A stretch of 64,000 bases of DNA, taken from contig CAIVVT010000045.1 of the NCBI GenBank assembly GCA_903909435.1, forward strand, positions 1-64,000, given 5' to 3'. The DNA is from an uncultured Acidobacteriia bacterium. Lineage in GTDB: Bacteria > Acidobacteriota > Terriglobia > Bryobacterales > Bryobacteraceae. Below are positions 54,804-62,880 of this stretch, one piece after another. The translations under genes were made by a program, and so were the position numbers. The notes beneath the pieces were generated by a model. It saw only the letters and a program-made list of their open reading frames with translations, was not told the origin of the DNA and searched no databases. The first letter of the stretch is position 1. The number at the start of each line of letters is the position of its first letter.

Positions 54804-54892
54804 TGGTGCCCGGGGTGGGACTTGAACCCACACTTTCCTTACGGAAAAACGGATTTTAAGTCCGTTGCGTCTGCCAGTTTCGCCACCCGGGC
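54804..54892 (-). tRNA. tRNA-Leu (anticodon TAA)
   Basis: A complete class II tRNA on the minus strand: acceptor GCCCGGG/CCCGGGC, D-arm GTGGCGAAACTGGCAGACGC, anticodon stem ACGGA/TCCGT with loop CTTAAAA, a long variable arm (TTTCCGTAAGGAAAG), T-arm GTGGGTTCAAGTCCCAC, discriminator A and an encoded CCA. Confidence 0.94.
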
Positions 54893-55237
54893 CGGGTTGA
54901 GCCGAACGCTCGGCTCGTTTCATTCTACCGTTGGAGACGCACAGGCGCGATTGGCGTGCTTCACATCCCCGGTCCTGAACAGGTCTTCCCGGGATGAAAG
55001 CTTGCCGTCCCCTTGTCCGGCGCGACTTGTGGCGCATCAACCGGATCGGGAACCGTATGCTTCTACGCATGCACTCGGGGAGCCGGCATATCGTGGTGGC
55101 GTGGGCGCCGGCGGCTCTGCCCCGTCCCTTGAGTCACAGCCAAACGCCCAATTTTTTATTAGTGTTTGCAACGCTTTACGCAATTCGCTTCGGGTAGGGG
55201 CGTCGCCGGCAGGCGTTAATGAGGCCGGAGAAACCGA
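54893..55237. other. Intergenic stretch of about 345 bases, no recognised gene
   Basis: It lies between tRNA-Leu and the patatin gene. Only shadow frames are open. The AT-rich AATTTTTTATTAGTG near 55150 is the sole unusual spot and could be part of the patatin promoter. I see no repeat or stable hairpin. Confidence 0.4.
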
Positions 55238-56386
55238 TTGACCCTGATACAACGCATCGACGCGCCCGGCCCCAAACGCATCCTGGCCCTCGACGGAGGT
55301 GGTATTCGCGGGCTGATCTCGCTGCAGATCCTTGCCCGGATCGAGCGACTTCTGCGCCACTCCACCGGCAACCCGCAACTCAGGCTAGCCGAGTGGTTCG
55401 ATTGCATCGGAGGCACGAGTACCGGCGCGATTATCGCCGCCTGTCTTGCGCTGGGCATGGAGGTCCGCCAAATCGACGGTTTCTATCGCACTTGCGCCGG
55501 CGCGATGTTCCGCCACGCCAGCCTGGTGGAGCGGTTCTGGTATCGCTATCAGCAGGACCGGCTCGCCGGCAAACTGCGCGAAGTCTTCGGCGAAACCACG
55601 TTGCTCGGAACGGAGCGGATCAGCGGGCTCCTGCTGCTCATGCTGAGAAATGCCAGCACCGGCTCCGCCTGGCCCGTCTCCAACAATCCCCGCGCGCACT
55701 ACAACGATCCAGCCCGCGCCAACTGCAATCTGCGCCTGCCCCTCTGGCAACTGGTTCGTGCTTCGACGGCCGCGCCGGCCTACTTCCCCGCGCAGGAAAT
55801 CCACATCGGCACCACGTCATTCCTGTTTCAGGATGGCGGCGTCACTCCGTTCAACGATCCCGCGTTCCAGACGTTTTTGATGGCCACCGCCGAGCCTTAC
55901 CGCGTAGGATGGCAGGCCGAGCGGGAGAGCCTGCTGGTGGTTTCGGTTGGTACGGGATCGCCGGTCCCGTTCAACGACGGCCTCTCGGTCTTCGACATGG
56001 ACCTCATCTCCGTCGCCTCAACCGTGCCCCAGTCCCTGATGGCCGGTATGCAGGCACACACCGACATGCTGTGCCGGCTGTTCGGCGACTGCCGTTTCGG
56101 GCTGGCTCTCGACAAAGAGGTCGGCGACCTGATCGGTGCCACCGCCCCTGGGGGGAAGAAGCTGTTCACCTACCTCCGCTACGATGCCGCGCTCACCACC
56201 GAGACGCTTGCCAAACTAGGTCTTGGGCACATTTCCGCGGAGCGGATCCGCCCTCTGGATGCGCTCGATGCGACTGCGGAGTTGACCGAAGTTGGCACTG
56301 CCATTGCGGATTCCCAGGTTCACCTCCATCACTTTGACGGGTTTTGGAGTCAAAGAACCGTCCCCGGACGTCCTTGTGTCATCTGA
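55238..56386 (+). CDS. Patatin-like phospholipase
   Basis: A 382-residue protein from a TTG at 55238 with GGAG 7 bases upstream. The patatin signatures are the oxyanion loop LALDGGGIRGLISLQIL, the nucleophile elbow GTSTGAI (Ser in GxSxG) and the catalytic Asp in QDGGVTPFNDPA. No signal peptide, so it probably acts on the cytoplasmic side of the membrane, cutting phospholipid or neutral lipid acyl chains. Patatins of this short form also occur as CapV effectors of CBASS, but no cyclase gene is adjacent and its context does not support that role. Confidence 0.92.
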   Translation: MTLIQRIDAPGPKRILALDGGGIRGLISLQILARIERLLRHSTGNPQLRLAEWFDCIGGTSTGAIIAACLALGMEVRQIDGFYRTCAGAMFRHASLVERFWYRYQQDRLAGKLREVFGETTLLGTERISGLLLLMLRNASTGSAWPVSNNPRAHYNDPARANCNLRLPLWQLVRASTAAPAYFPAQEIHIGTTSFLFQDGGVTPFNDPAFQTFLMATAEPYRVGWQAERESLLVVSVGTGSPVPFNDGLSVFDMDLISVASTVPQSLMAGMQAHTDMLCRLFGDCRFGLALDKEVGDLIGATAPGGKKLFTYLRYDAALTTETLAKLGLGHISAERIRPLDALDATAELTEVGTAIADSQVHLHHFDGFWSQRTVPGRPCVI

Positions 56387-56482
56387 CCTTCTAACCGCTC
56401 CGGATGACCGGCGGCAATCTGTACCGTCTCTCATCGATAATGGATGCTACGGGGCTGCGCCCCGGCGAGGAATTGGAACACT

Positions 56483-58327
56483 ATGAACCTGGCGCGCGTG
56501 GCTATCATGGCCGCGTTTTCGTATTGGATTGCGATGGCTGCGATGGCGCAGGAGGCTGCACTTGAACCGCCCAAAGCCGGGCCCGTTCAGATCTTCCATG
56601 TCACCGACATTCGTCCCGGCTTGACCGGGATAGCCTGGACAGTGTTCCAAGGAACTAAGCCTGAGTCCGTTCCGGTAGAGATCATTGGGCTCTGGAAGAA
56701 CGCCTGGGGCCCGCAGCAGGATATCATTCTGGCTAAACTCGGCGGGAAAGCCGCGCGCACGAACGTTGCTGGCGGTATGAGCGGCAGCCCGGTGTACATC
56801 GGCGGCAAACTCGTCGGGGCTATCGCGTTACGTCTCAGCGTGTTCTCGCCCGACGCCATCTGCGGCATCACGCCCATCGAGAACATGCTGCAGATCGACG
56901 AGATCGATCGCTCCCGCCCCTCCGATCCGCGCTCGCCCCTGACACCCGCCGCGATGAACGCGCTTCCCGTGCCGGGCGAATTGCTTGCATCCGCGGCCCC
57001 ACGGCTCGCCCTGACTAACCCGACCTTGATACCCATCGGCACACCGCTAAGCTTCTCGGGCTTCCACGAAGGCACCCTGCAGCAGTTTCAGCCGTACTTT
57101 GACCAGATGGGCGTAGTTCCGACTTTAGGCGGAGCGTCGGGCAATTCCTACTCTTCGAAGCCGGTGGCGGGCTGGGACAAATCGCTGCAACCGGGCGAAG
57201 CGATTGCTGGCGTACTGGTCAACGGCGACCTGGCCATCACCGGTCTCGGCACGGTGAGCTATAACGATGGCCGCCGTATCCTCGGCTTTGGCCACAGCTT
57301 TTTCAATCTCGGCCCGATTTCAATGCCGATGAGCGGCGGCGAAGTGATCCACGTGCTCAGCTCGGCTTACCAACCCAACAAGTTCGCGAACGCCACAGGC
57401 ATAGTCGGCGCTCTGCGGCAGGATCGCCACTCGGGCATCATGGGCGTGCTCGGCGAAGCCGCCGAGATGATCCCTGTCACTCTCACCGTGCGCTCCTGGG
57501 CTGGGGGCTCTCCGCGTGACACGAAGCTGCGCTACAACGTTTTTGTCCATCCCAAGTGGACGCCTTACCTGATGCTGCTGACCATGTTCAACAGCTTGCA
57601 GGACTTGAACGACGGCACCAGCGACGAGGCCACTTATTCGATGACCGGGAAGATCGAGTTTGAAGGTTTGGATCCGCTGGAAGTGCGAGACACCATCACC
57701 ACGGTAGATTCGCCTATGCCCGCGCCGCTCCAGTTGGCCTCCCGCTGGGCCGACAAGTTCAACCGGCTCTACACGCTGGCCGAAGGTGCCCCGAAAATCA
57801 ATCGCATCGAGAGCCTGATCGAGGTACATCCGCAAAGGCGGATCGTCACCATTGAAAGCGCGCTCCTGGATTCGAATGAGGTGGCGCCTGGCGGAGAAAT
57901 CCGCGGCCGGGTGCTGCTGCGTCCCTGGAAAGGACCGGCCGAGACGCGCGAATTCCGTCTCACCGCTCCGCTTTCCATCTCGAAAGGCGAGCACCATATC
58001 CTGATCGCCGATAGCGAAGTGATGAACCGGGCGCAGTTCGTCGCCGGGATGGTCAACCGGCACCTGACTGCCCCGGAAGCGGTGAATCTGATTCGCCAGG
58101 AGCGCACGAACTCCCAGTTCAATATCACTCTGATGGAATCGCGTCCCAGCGTTTACGAGGATGATCGCACCATGGCGGCCTTGCCTTCCTCTGTGCTCAA
58201 CGTGCTGACGTCGTCGCGGCCCGCGGGGCCGATGGTGGCAACCGCGGAGACGGCCCGCGCATCCCAGTCGTTCACTCTTGATGCGGTCGTCACCGGCAAT
58301 ATCAGTCTCCACATCACCGTGAAGTAG
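56483..58327 (+). CDS. SpoIVB peptidase S55-domain protein, secreted
   Basis: A 614-residue protein from the ATG at 56483 (the frame is open to 56444). A signal peptide (VAIMAAFSYWIAMAAMAQ) is followed by an S55-like segment: IFHVTDIRPGLTGIAWTVFQGTKPE, then TNVAGGMSGSPVYIGGKLVGAIAL, where the Ser in GMSGSP is the expected nucleophile of this trypsin-like family. The rest (about 270-614) is mostly beta and lacks a named domain. The gene has only a 17-base gap to the next one, so both belong to one transcript. In Acidobacteria such proteins are usually found with a propeller partner, which I state as family knowledge and as a link to the gene downstream. Confidence 0.87.
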   Translation: MNLARVAIMAAFSYWIAMAAMAQEAALEPPKAGPVQIFHVTDIRPGLTGIAWTVFQGTKPESVPVEIIGLWKNAWGPQQDIILAKLGGKAARTNVAGGMSGSPVYIGGKLVGAIALRLSVFSPDAICGITPIENMLQIDEIDRSRPSDPRSPLTPAAMNALPVPGELLASAAPRLALTNPTLIPIGTPLSFSGFHEGTLQQFQPYFDQMGVVPTLGGASGNSYSSKPVAGWDKSLQPGEAIAGVLVNGDLAITGLGTVSYNDGRRILGFGHSFFNLGPISMPMSGGEVIHVLSSAYQPNKFANATGIVGALRQDRHSGIMGVLGEAAEMIPVTLTVRSWAGGSPRDTKLRYNVFVHPKWTPYLMLLTMFNSLQDLNDGTSDEATYSMTGKIEFEGLDPLEVRDTITTVDSPMPAPLQLASRWADKFNRLYTLAEGAPKINRIESLIEVHPQRRIVTIESALLDSNEVAPGGEIRGRVLLRPWKGPAETREFRLTAPLSISKGEHHILIADSEVMNRAQFVAGMVNRHLTAPEAVNLIRQERTNSQFNITLMESRPSVYEDDRTMAALPSSVLNVLTSSRPAGPMVATAETARASQSFTLDAVVTGNISLHITVK

Positions 58328-58344
58328 TTCCGACAAAACACCCC

Positions 58345-60567
58345 ATGCACTTCTCACGCATTCTGCTCTGCTCGACAGTTGTCGTCGCGACCGCGGCATT
58401 GGCCGTGGAAACCAAGACGTGGGTTCACTCCGAGGTACAGGAGTTCGACAAAGGGACGCTCAAGGGAGTCTCCCTCTCCAACAACGGCCGCATCAGCCTG
58501 GCTCCGAAACTCACCGAACGCCTCGACGCAGGCGCTTCCCATTTGTGGAGCGCGGTGGCGGGCAGCGGCGGGCGCATTTACGCCGGCGGCAGCGACGGCA
58601 AGGTCTACGTCCTCGACGCGCAGGGCAAGTCCCGCGTTTTGGCGACACTCGAAGGCGGCGGAACGATCTATGCGCTGGCGGCGTTCGACGAACAAGTATA
58701 CGCGGCTTCGTCACCCGATGCGAAGGTGTGGCGGATCGCCCACGACGGCAAGGCAACTCTGTTTGCTGCGGCTCCGAATGCCCACTACATTTGGGCGTTG
58801 ATCCCGGCGGATCACGGCGCATTCTACGCCGCTACCGGCGATCCTGGGCAGATTCTGAAGTTAGACGCAAAAGGCAAGACGACGCTCCTGTTCGACTCGG
58901 GTGAGACGCACGTGCGTGCGCTCGCTTTGGATAAGGACGGCAAACTGATCGCGGGGACGGACTCCTCTGGAGTGATCCTGCGCGTCAACGCCAAGGGTGA
59001 AGGCTTCGTGCTGCAGCAGACGGGCAAGCGCGAGGTGACCGCCATCACGGTGGCGACGGACGGGACAATTTACGCCGCGGCCTCAGGCAATCGAACGGCC
59101 GCTCCGCTGCCCCCTCCCGCAACGCCGGCGACTCCACCCGTGACACCGCCAGTCGGTGCCGGCCCGGCCAACCCACATCAACCTGCCGGGCAGGCGGCGG
59201 TTCCGCGCGGTACTAATGCACCTCCCACCACTCAGCCCTACAATGTGGCGGCAGGCGGCAGTGAAATCTGGCGCATCGGTACGGACGGCGAGCCGACTTT
59301 GTTCTGGAATCACCCGCAAGCGTTGGTTTACGGGCTCGCCTTCGACCCTGTGGGCCAGTTGCTCGCGGCGACGGGCAATCAGGGACGCGTCTATCGCATC
59401 GAGTCGCCTCAAGCCTACACGCGCCTGGCACAGACGGAAACGGGGCAAGCCACCGCGTTGGCTCCGCTGCCGGGCGGCGGCGTTGCTGTAGCGACGGCCA
59501 ACCCGGGCAAGCTGTTCCAACTCGGTCCGCAATTTGAAAGTTCGGGTACCCTCGAAAGCGACGTCTTCGACGCAGGTTCGTTCACGCGCTGGGGCCGGCT
59601 TCACACTGAGATAGAGGCCAACGGCAGCGCGGTGAAGCTCGAAACGCGCAGCGGCAACCTCGATACGCCCGAGAAGAACTGGAGCCCTTGGGCCGCAGTT
59701 GGCGGTGCGGCCGACTCTCGCGTTGCCTCTCCTCCGGCGCGCTTCCTCCAGTGGAAGGCGACGTTCACGGCGCAGTCCGACGCCGCGGGCCAGCCGCCGG
59801 TACTGAAGCTGATCGAAGTCGCCTATCAACAGAAGAACGTCGCGCCCGTGCTCGAGAAGATCGAGATCACGCCGTACAATCACAAATTTCCCAATTCATC
59901 GTCCTCCCTGCTGACGGGGTCAGCAGCCAACATTTTGTCCCTACCACCGATCGGGCAGGTTCGCCGCAATACTCCGTCCGCGCCCACCTCGGAGTCCTCA
60001 GGCGCGGCGACGATGAACTACGACAAAGGTTGGATCGGTGCGCGCTGGAAAGCCTCCGATCAGAACGGCGATGCGCTGGAATACAAGGTCGAGTACCGTG
60101 GCCAACAAGAACGCGAGTGGAAGCTCCTGAAGGAGCAGCTCAAGGAGAACCGCATCAGTTGGGACGCTGCCTCGTTCGCCGACGGCCGCTATCTGCTGCG
60201 CGTCACGGCGAGCGATTTGCCGGACAATTATCCGGAAGTCGCGCTTACGGCTTCGATCGAAAGTGAGCCGTTCCTGGTCGACAATACGCCTCCACACATC
60301 GAAGCTCTGACGGCGAAAAGCGACGGCGGCAAACTCGTCATCCGCTTCCACGCCGCCGATGCCCTGAGCGACTTGGACTCCGCCGAATACAGCGTGAATG
60401 GCTCGGATTGGAAGCCGGCGCGACCCGTCAACGGGATGACGGACGCGGCCTCGCTCGACTATCTGGTTGAGGCTGCTCTCCCGCCCGGCAGCGAGTGGAC
60501 CGTCGCGGTTCGCGTCACCGACGAGAACGACAATGCCGAGGTGAGCAAGATCGTCGTCCGGCCGTAA
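58345..60567 (+). CDS. Secreted beta-propeller protein with C-terminal fibronectin-like region
   Basis: A 740-residue protein with a signal peptide (ILLCSTVVVATAALAV). The N-terminal half consists of propeller blades (HLWSAVAGSGGRIYAGGSDGKVYVLD, IYALAAFDEQVYAASSPDAKVWRI, TITVATDGTIYAAAS), interrupted by a Pro-rich stretch at about 250-290. The C-terminal region (about 540-740) has DQNGDALEYKVEYRG and NTPPHIEALTAKSDGGKLVIRFHAAD, strands of Ig/FN3-like domains. No catalytic motif was seen. It follows the S55 gene with an 18-base gap and is probably its operon partner. It converges with ybaK. Confidence 0.82.
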   Translation: MHFSRILLCSTVVVATAALAVETKTWVHSEVQEFDKGTLKGVSLSNNGRISLAPKLTERLDAGASHLWSAVAGSGGRIYAGGSDGKVYVLDAQGKSRVLATLEGGGTIYALAAFDEQVYAASSPDAKVWRIAHDGKATLFAAAPNAHYIWALIPADHGAFYAATGDPGQILKLDAKGKTTLLFDSGETHVRALALDKDGKLIAGTDSSGVILRVNAKGEGFVLQQTGKREVTAITVATDGTIYAAASGNRTAAPLPPPATPATPPVTPPVGAGPANPHQPAGQAAVPRGTNAPPTTQPYNVAAGGSEIWRIGTDGEPTLFWNHPQALVYGLAFDPVGQLLAATGNQGRVYRIESPQAYTRLAQTETGQATALAPLPGGGVAVATANPGKLFQLGPQFESSGTLESDVFDAGSFTRWGRLHTEIEANGSAVKLETRSGNLDTPEKNWSPWAAVGGAADSRVASPPARFLQWKATFTAQSDAAGQPPVLKLIEVAYQQKNVAPVLEKIEITPYNHKFPNSSSSLLTGSAANILSLPPIGQVRRNTPSAPTSESSGAATMNYDKGWIGARWKASDQNGDALEYKVEYRGQQEREWKLLKEQLKENRISWDAASFADGRYLLRVTASDLPDNYPEVALTASIESEPFLVDNTPPHIEALTAKSDGGKLVIRFHAADALSDLDSAEYSVNGSDWKPARPVNGMTDAASLDYLVEAALPPGSEWTVAVRVTDENDNAEVSKIVVRP

Positions 60568-60579
60568 ACCTCGCCGCGC

Positions 60580-61068
60580 TTACCCCTCTTTGTCCTTCGC
60601 GATGGGGGCAAAGCGACCGTTCACCGCACGCACATAGTCCGCGGGCGCGAGCAGAATCTGCTCTCCCCGCAGGCCACCGCTGACGCTGATGACGTCGTAA
60701 AGTTGAGCGAATTCGTCCACCCACACCGGGTACTCGCGTTTGCAAGCCAGTGCCGTAACGCCTCCGCGAATGTAGCCTGTGAGTGGCTGGACTTCCTTCA
60801 GTGGGACCGTATCCACTTTGCGGTCGCCGGTCGCGCGTGCCAGTAACTTCAGCTCGAGCGCGGCGCTTCCAGGGATTACGGCCAGGCAGACACCATTGCG
60901 ATCGCCCCGCGCCACCAATGTCTTGAATGTCTGCTCGGCTGGCAATCCGATCTTGGCCGCCACGCTCTCTGCACCCAGGTCGTCTGGATCCACTTCGTAG
61001 GACCGCACTTCATAGGCGATGCCCAGTGCATCGAGCTGTCGCATCGCATTGGTCTTTGGAGAAGCCAT
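60580..61068 (-). CDS. ybaK: Cys-tRNA(Pro)/aminoacyl-tRNA deacylase, YbaK/EbsC family
   Basis: A 162-residue protein with the INS-superfamily editing fold. The Lys near residue 49 (EQTFKTLVARGD) is the family's essential residue. Other marks are LAVIPGSAALELKLLARATG, VPLKEVQPLTGYIRGGVTAL and VDEFAQLYDVISVSGG. It removes mischarged Cys from tRNA-Pro. The first residues MASPKTNAMRQLDALGI are typical. It converges with the propeller gene. Confidence 0.94.
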   Translation of the reverse strand: MASPKTNAMRQLDALGIAYEVRSYEVDPDDLGAESVAAKIGLPAEQTFKTLVARGDRNGVCLAVIPGSAALELKLLARATGDRKVDTVPLKEVQPLTGYIRGGVTALACKREYPVWVDEFAQLYDVISVSGGLRGEQILLAPADYVRAVNGRFAPIAKDKEG

Positions 61069-61178
61069 CGAAGTTCAGTGACCAGCCTACACAGGCTGGG
61101 CTCACGGTGTCAGGCTGTTGAGATCGAGCCAGGAAGGCAGTGGGTAATTGAACAACGTCGTCCTGATCAAGCCGGCCG

Positions 61179-61544
61179 TTACGGCTTCTCGATAGTAATG
61201 CCCGTGAGCCAGAAGTACTCGTCGTTGACATTCACATTGGCCCGGATGACCATACCCTCTTTGAGCTTTGAGAATTCGGCCAGGGAAGGGATCGGGAATT
61301 CCATGGTCATCGCTTCCATCCAGCCTTCAATCTTTTCGTGCTTGATGACGGCGATGCGGTTCTCATTGCGCAGCCGCAGAATCGTGCCGTGAATCCTGTA
61401 ATGCTGTTTGGCCTCGCCGTAATCGTAGGCGTGCTCACCGTGCGCGCAAGCAGTCGCGATACCGGCGAAGAGTAGGGCGCCAGCGAGCCAGGCGCGGCGC
61501 GTCGGCTTGTTGTGTAGACGAGCTTTGTGTTTCGAGGCAATCAA
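61179..61544 (-). CDS. CusF-like copper-binding protein, exported
   Basis: A 121-residue protein. An N-terminal signal (LAGALLFAGIATAC, possibly a lipobox ending at Cys33) precedes a small OB-type domain: HYRIHGTILRLRNENRIAVIKHEKIEGWMEAMTMEF. The Trp, Met and His positions (GWMEAMTMEF) are those by which CusF-type domains bind Cu(I) or Ag(I). No CusCBA efflux gene is adjacent, so it may work with a distant transporter or simply buffer copper. An AAGGAG sequence precedes the ATG. Confidence 0.85.
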   Translation of the reverse strand: MIASKHKARLHNKPTRRAWLAGALLFAGIATACAHGEHAYDYGEAKQHYRIHGTILRLRNENRIAVIKHEKIEGWMEAMTMEFPIPSLAEFSKLKEGMVIRANVNVNDEYFWLTGITIEKP

Positions 61545-61624
61545 CGAATTCCGTCTCCTTCAAATCGATACTGGCCGGTCGCTGCAGTCAGCTCGCGCTC
61601 CAACGCCTGCCCCGCCACGGCGAC

Positions 61625-62794
61625 CTATTTGTACGCGGCGATACCGGTCACGCGTTCACCAATCACCAGCGCGTGGATATGATCCGTGCCCTCGTACGTC
61701 TTTACCGACTCCAGATTGCACATGTGCCGCATGATCGGATAGTCATCGATAATACCGTTAGCACCCAGCAGGTCGCGGCTGATTCGCGCGCACTCCAGCG
61801 CCATCGCCACGTTGTTGCGCTTCAGCATCGAGATATGAGCAGGCTCGATCCGGCCCAGATCTTTCAGCCGGCCACACTGCAGCGCGAGCAATTGGCCTTT
61901 GGTGATCTCGGTGATCATCCAAGCCAGCTTCTCCTGGACGAGTTGGTGCGAGGCGATGGGCCGGTCGTCGAACTGTTTGCGCACTTTCGTGTACTCACGA
62001 GCCGTCTCGAAGCAGTCGCTCGCCGCTCCCAAAACACCCCAGCCAATGCCGTAGCGCGCCTGCGAAAGGCAGCCTAACGCCGCCTTGATCCCCTGCGCGC
62101 CCGGCAACCGCGCGGACTCGGGCAAACGGCAATCGGAGAGCGTCAAAGAGGACGTCACCGAAGCGCGCATTGAGAGCTTGCCATGGATGTCCGAAGTCGT
62201 GAAGCCCGGAGTGCCGCGCTCAACCAGGAATCCCCGCACGCCCTCCTCGGTTCTAGCCCACACCACGGCGACGTCCGCGACGCTGCCGTTCGTGATCCAG
62301 GTCTTTTCGCCGTTCAGGATCCAGTCGCCGCCGTCACGCCTCGCCCGTGTCGCCATGGCGCTGGGGTTCGATCCGAAACCCGGCTCAGTGAGCCCGAAAC
62401 AACCGATTGCTCTCCCGTTCTGCAATCGGGGCAGCCAGTGCCGTTTCTGCTCCTCAGAGCCCCAGGAGTGGATCGGATACATCACCAGAGCGCCTTGCAC
62501 GCTGACGAAGCTGCGCAGACCAGAATCGCCGCGCTCGAGTTCCTGCATGATCAGGCCGTACTCGACATTACTCATGCCCGCGCAGCCGTAACCTTCGAGG
62601 TTCGCCCCGAAGAACCCCATCTCGCCCATCTCCGCGACGAGATGCGACGCGAATCGTCCCTCGTTGTAGCAGTCCTTGATGACGGGCACGAGGAGTTCCT
62701 CGACGAACTGCCGCGCCGTCTGCCGCACCAGGATTTCTTCCTCGCTGAGGAGAGTGTCGAGCAGTAGATAATCTGTCCCACGATAGGCTGGCAT
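61625..62794 (-). CDS. Glutaryl-CoA dehydrogenase-like acyl-CoA dehydrogenase
   Basis: A 389-residue flavoenzyme from the ATG at 62794; the frame is open upstream without family sequence. Family marks include RSFVSVQGALVMYPIHSWGSEEQKRHWLP, GCFGLTEPGFGSNPSAM, EKTWITNGSVADVAVVWAR, KQFDDRPIASHQLVQEKLA, and the catalytic Glu in ESVKTYEGTDHIHALVIGERVTG. The last and the first match glutaryl-CoA dehydrogenase, which oxidises and decarboxylates glutaryl-CoA to crotonyl-CoA in lysine and tryptophan breakdown. Other short acyl-CoA dehydrogenases cannot be excluded. It is a single gene, divergent from the next TPR gene. Confidence 0.9.
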   Translation of the reverse strand: MPAYRGTDYLLLDTLLSEEEILVRQTARQFVEELLVPVIKDCYNEGRFASHLVAEMGEMGFFGANLEGYGCAGMSNVEYGLIMQELERGDSGLRSFVSVQGALVMYPIHSWGSEEQKRHWLPRLQNGRAIGCFGLTEPGFGSNPSAMATRARRDGGDWILNGEKTWITNGSVADVAVVWARTEEGVRGFLVERGTPGFTTSDIHGKLSMRASVTSSLTLSDCRLPESARLPGAQGIKAALGCLSQARYGIGWGVLGAASDCFETAREYTKVRKQFDDRPIASHQLVQEKLAWMITEITKGQLLALQCGRLKDLGRIEPAHISMLKRNNVAMALECARISRDLLGANGIIDDYPIMRHMCNLESVKTYEGTDHIHALVIGERVTGIAAYK

Positions 62795-62880
62795 ACGCAC
62801 ATCATCGTATCGCTTCCAACAACATCGCGCCGGCCCGTGAGAGTTCCCGCGGCCTTTCGGCACTCAATGGAAGGACTGCC

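Noticed and set aside
55238-56386. Patatin as a CBASS effector (CapV)
   Set aside because: No CD-NTase or other CBASS gene is adjacent on either side; the motifs are shared by all patatins.
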